Shown piece by piece: positions 63,426 to 64,000 of a stretch of DNA of 64,000 bases. The first letter of the stretch is position 1, and every line of letters begins with the position of its first letter. Location of the stretch: contig DASYNF010000042.1 of NCBI GenBank assembly GCA_036008685.1, positions 1 to 64,000 on the forward strand, written 5' to 3'. The notes below the pieces were generated by a model that saw only the letters and a program-made list of their open reading frames with translations, searched no databases and was not told the origin of the DNA. Made by a program: the position numbers and the translations under genes. The DNA comes from Actinomadura_C sp036008685. Its GTDB lineage: Bacteria; Actinomycetota; Actinomycetes; Streptosporangiales; Streptosporangiaceae.

Positions 63426-64000
63426 TCATGGGCGCGGGTGCGCGTGCGGCGGCCAGCGGGGGGCCGGCTCGCCCGGGGGGACGGTGACCCGGAACAGCCG
63501 CAGCTGCAGGGCCAGCGCCCGGTAGTAGCCGATCAGGGTGACCAGCTCGACCATGCCCGCCCGGCCGAAGACGGCCACGGCCTCGACGTAGGTCGGATCG
63601 TCGAGGTCACCGTCCGAGGTGAGCCGCCGGGCGGTCTCGTGGAGGAGCCGCTCGCGGGGGTCGGCGAGCACGGGATCGCCGCCCGTCCGCAACGCGGTCA
63701 GCTCCTCCTCGGAGAGGCCCGCGGCCCGGCCGGGCGGCACGTGGGCATACCACTCGAAGTCGGAGCGCTCGTGCGCGGCGACGACGAGCGTGGCGATCTC
63801 ACGCTCGCGAGAGGTGAAGCCGGTGCGGAAACGCAGAGCGGCGCCGAGCTCCTGCAGCGGCAGGCCGACCGCCGGGCCGTGGAGCATGGCGTTGAACGGC
63901 CCGTACAACCGGCCGACGCTGTCGGCATAGCGCAGTGGCGCCGCTCCGCCCGCCCGAGGGCCGGCCGTGATCGCGTCGTACACCTCCCGCTGTGAGGCGT
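63426..64000 (-). CDS. Carboxymuconolactone decarboxylase family protein (5' end off the right edge)
   Basis: AhpD/CMD-fold protein. The frame stays open to the window edge and reads ASQREVYDAITAGPRA at the boundary, the usual lead of this family, so the true start lies beyond. Then ADSVGRLYGPFNAMLHGP and SREREIATLVVAAHERSDFEWYAHVPPGRAAGLSEEE; the usual redox Cys of CMD/AhpD is absent from this helix (E-x-S-D-F-E-W-Y-x-H). About 185 residues are visible from a GTG at 63983, 191 to the edge. Resembles the EWYAH-type subgroup, whose reactions are mostly unknown. Convergent with pgl. Confidence 0.8.
   Translation of the reverse strand, partial: ASQREVYDAITAGPRAGGAAPLRYADSVGRLYGPFNAMLHGPAVGLPLQELGAALRFRTGFTSREREIATLVVAAHERSDFEWYAHVPPGRAAGLSEEELTALRTGGDPVLADPRERLLHETARRLTSDGDLDDPTYVEAVAVFGRAGMVELVTLIGYYRALALQLRLFRVTVPPGEPAPRWPPHAHPRP

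Overview
The window is very GC-rich DNA with GTG/TTG starts, many 1-4 bp ATGA/GTGA overlaps, an OpcA-Zwf pair, SufR-SufBDCSU, a MocR/YczE pair and an acVLRF1 protein. Together these point to an actinomycete; the Streptosporangiales are my best guess, from gene content only. CDS coordinates include the stop codon where it lies inside the window.

Layout. 1-5949 (all minus): hypF, then SIS, HypC-like, SIS, and the small and large subunits of a group 1h-type (high-affinity, atmospheric H2) [NiFe]-hydrogenase, the last cut by the left edge. 6-21 kb: RtcB RNA ligase, propionyl-CoA synthetase, a YczE/peptide-transporter operon divergent from a MocR regulator, a CBS protein, a GH15 glycosidase, LD-carboxypeptidase, a sulfotransferase and a lipoprotein. 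A patch of broken genes follows at 20.0-21.5 kb: a Crp remnant, a YCII remnant and a truncated anti-sigma ATPase. 21.5-34 kb: ABC exporter, enoyl-CoA hydratase, a small HTH protein, an ABC-F ATPase with a possible leader ORF, three tandem AIM24 proteins, acVLRF1, a degenerate EAL protein, a CoA transferase, a response-regulator pseudogene and a membrane protein behind two palindromic repeats.

34.2-41.1 kb is a complete suf operon on the minus strand (sufR-sufB-sufD-Rieske ferredoxin-sufC-sufS-sufU-sufT). A SufR-like inverted repeat lies at the sufR start and a DtxR/IdeR-like iron box lies upstream. 41-51 kb: universal stress protein, ABC-2 exporter, DMT exporter, methyltransferase, PolX, and the heme A/heme O genes ctaA and ctaB flanking a PrsW-type protein.

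51.6-63.4 kb (plus) is a pentose-phosphate operon: tkt, tal, pgi, two further pgi-like genes, zwf, opcA, pgl. The three tandem pgi paralogs are the most striking feature. The first keeps the family motifs, the second has lost the phosphate-binding loops but keeps the HKDGP segment, and the third has lost all of them, yet all three are full-length and tightly coupled to zwf. The window ends in a carboxymuconolactone-decarboxylase-family gene cut by the right edge. I saw no tRNA, rRNA, CRISPR array or insertion sequence.
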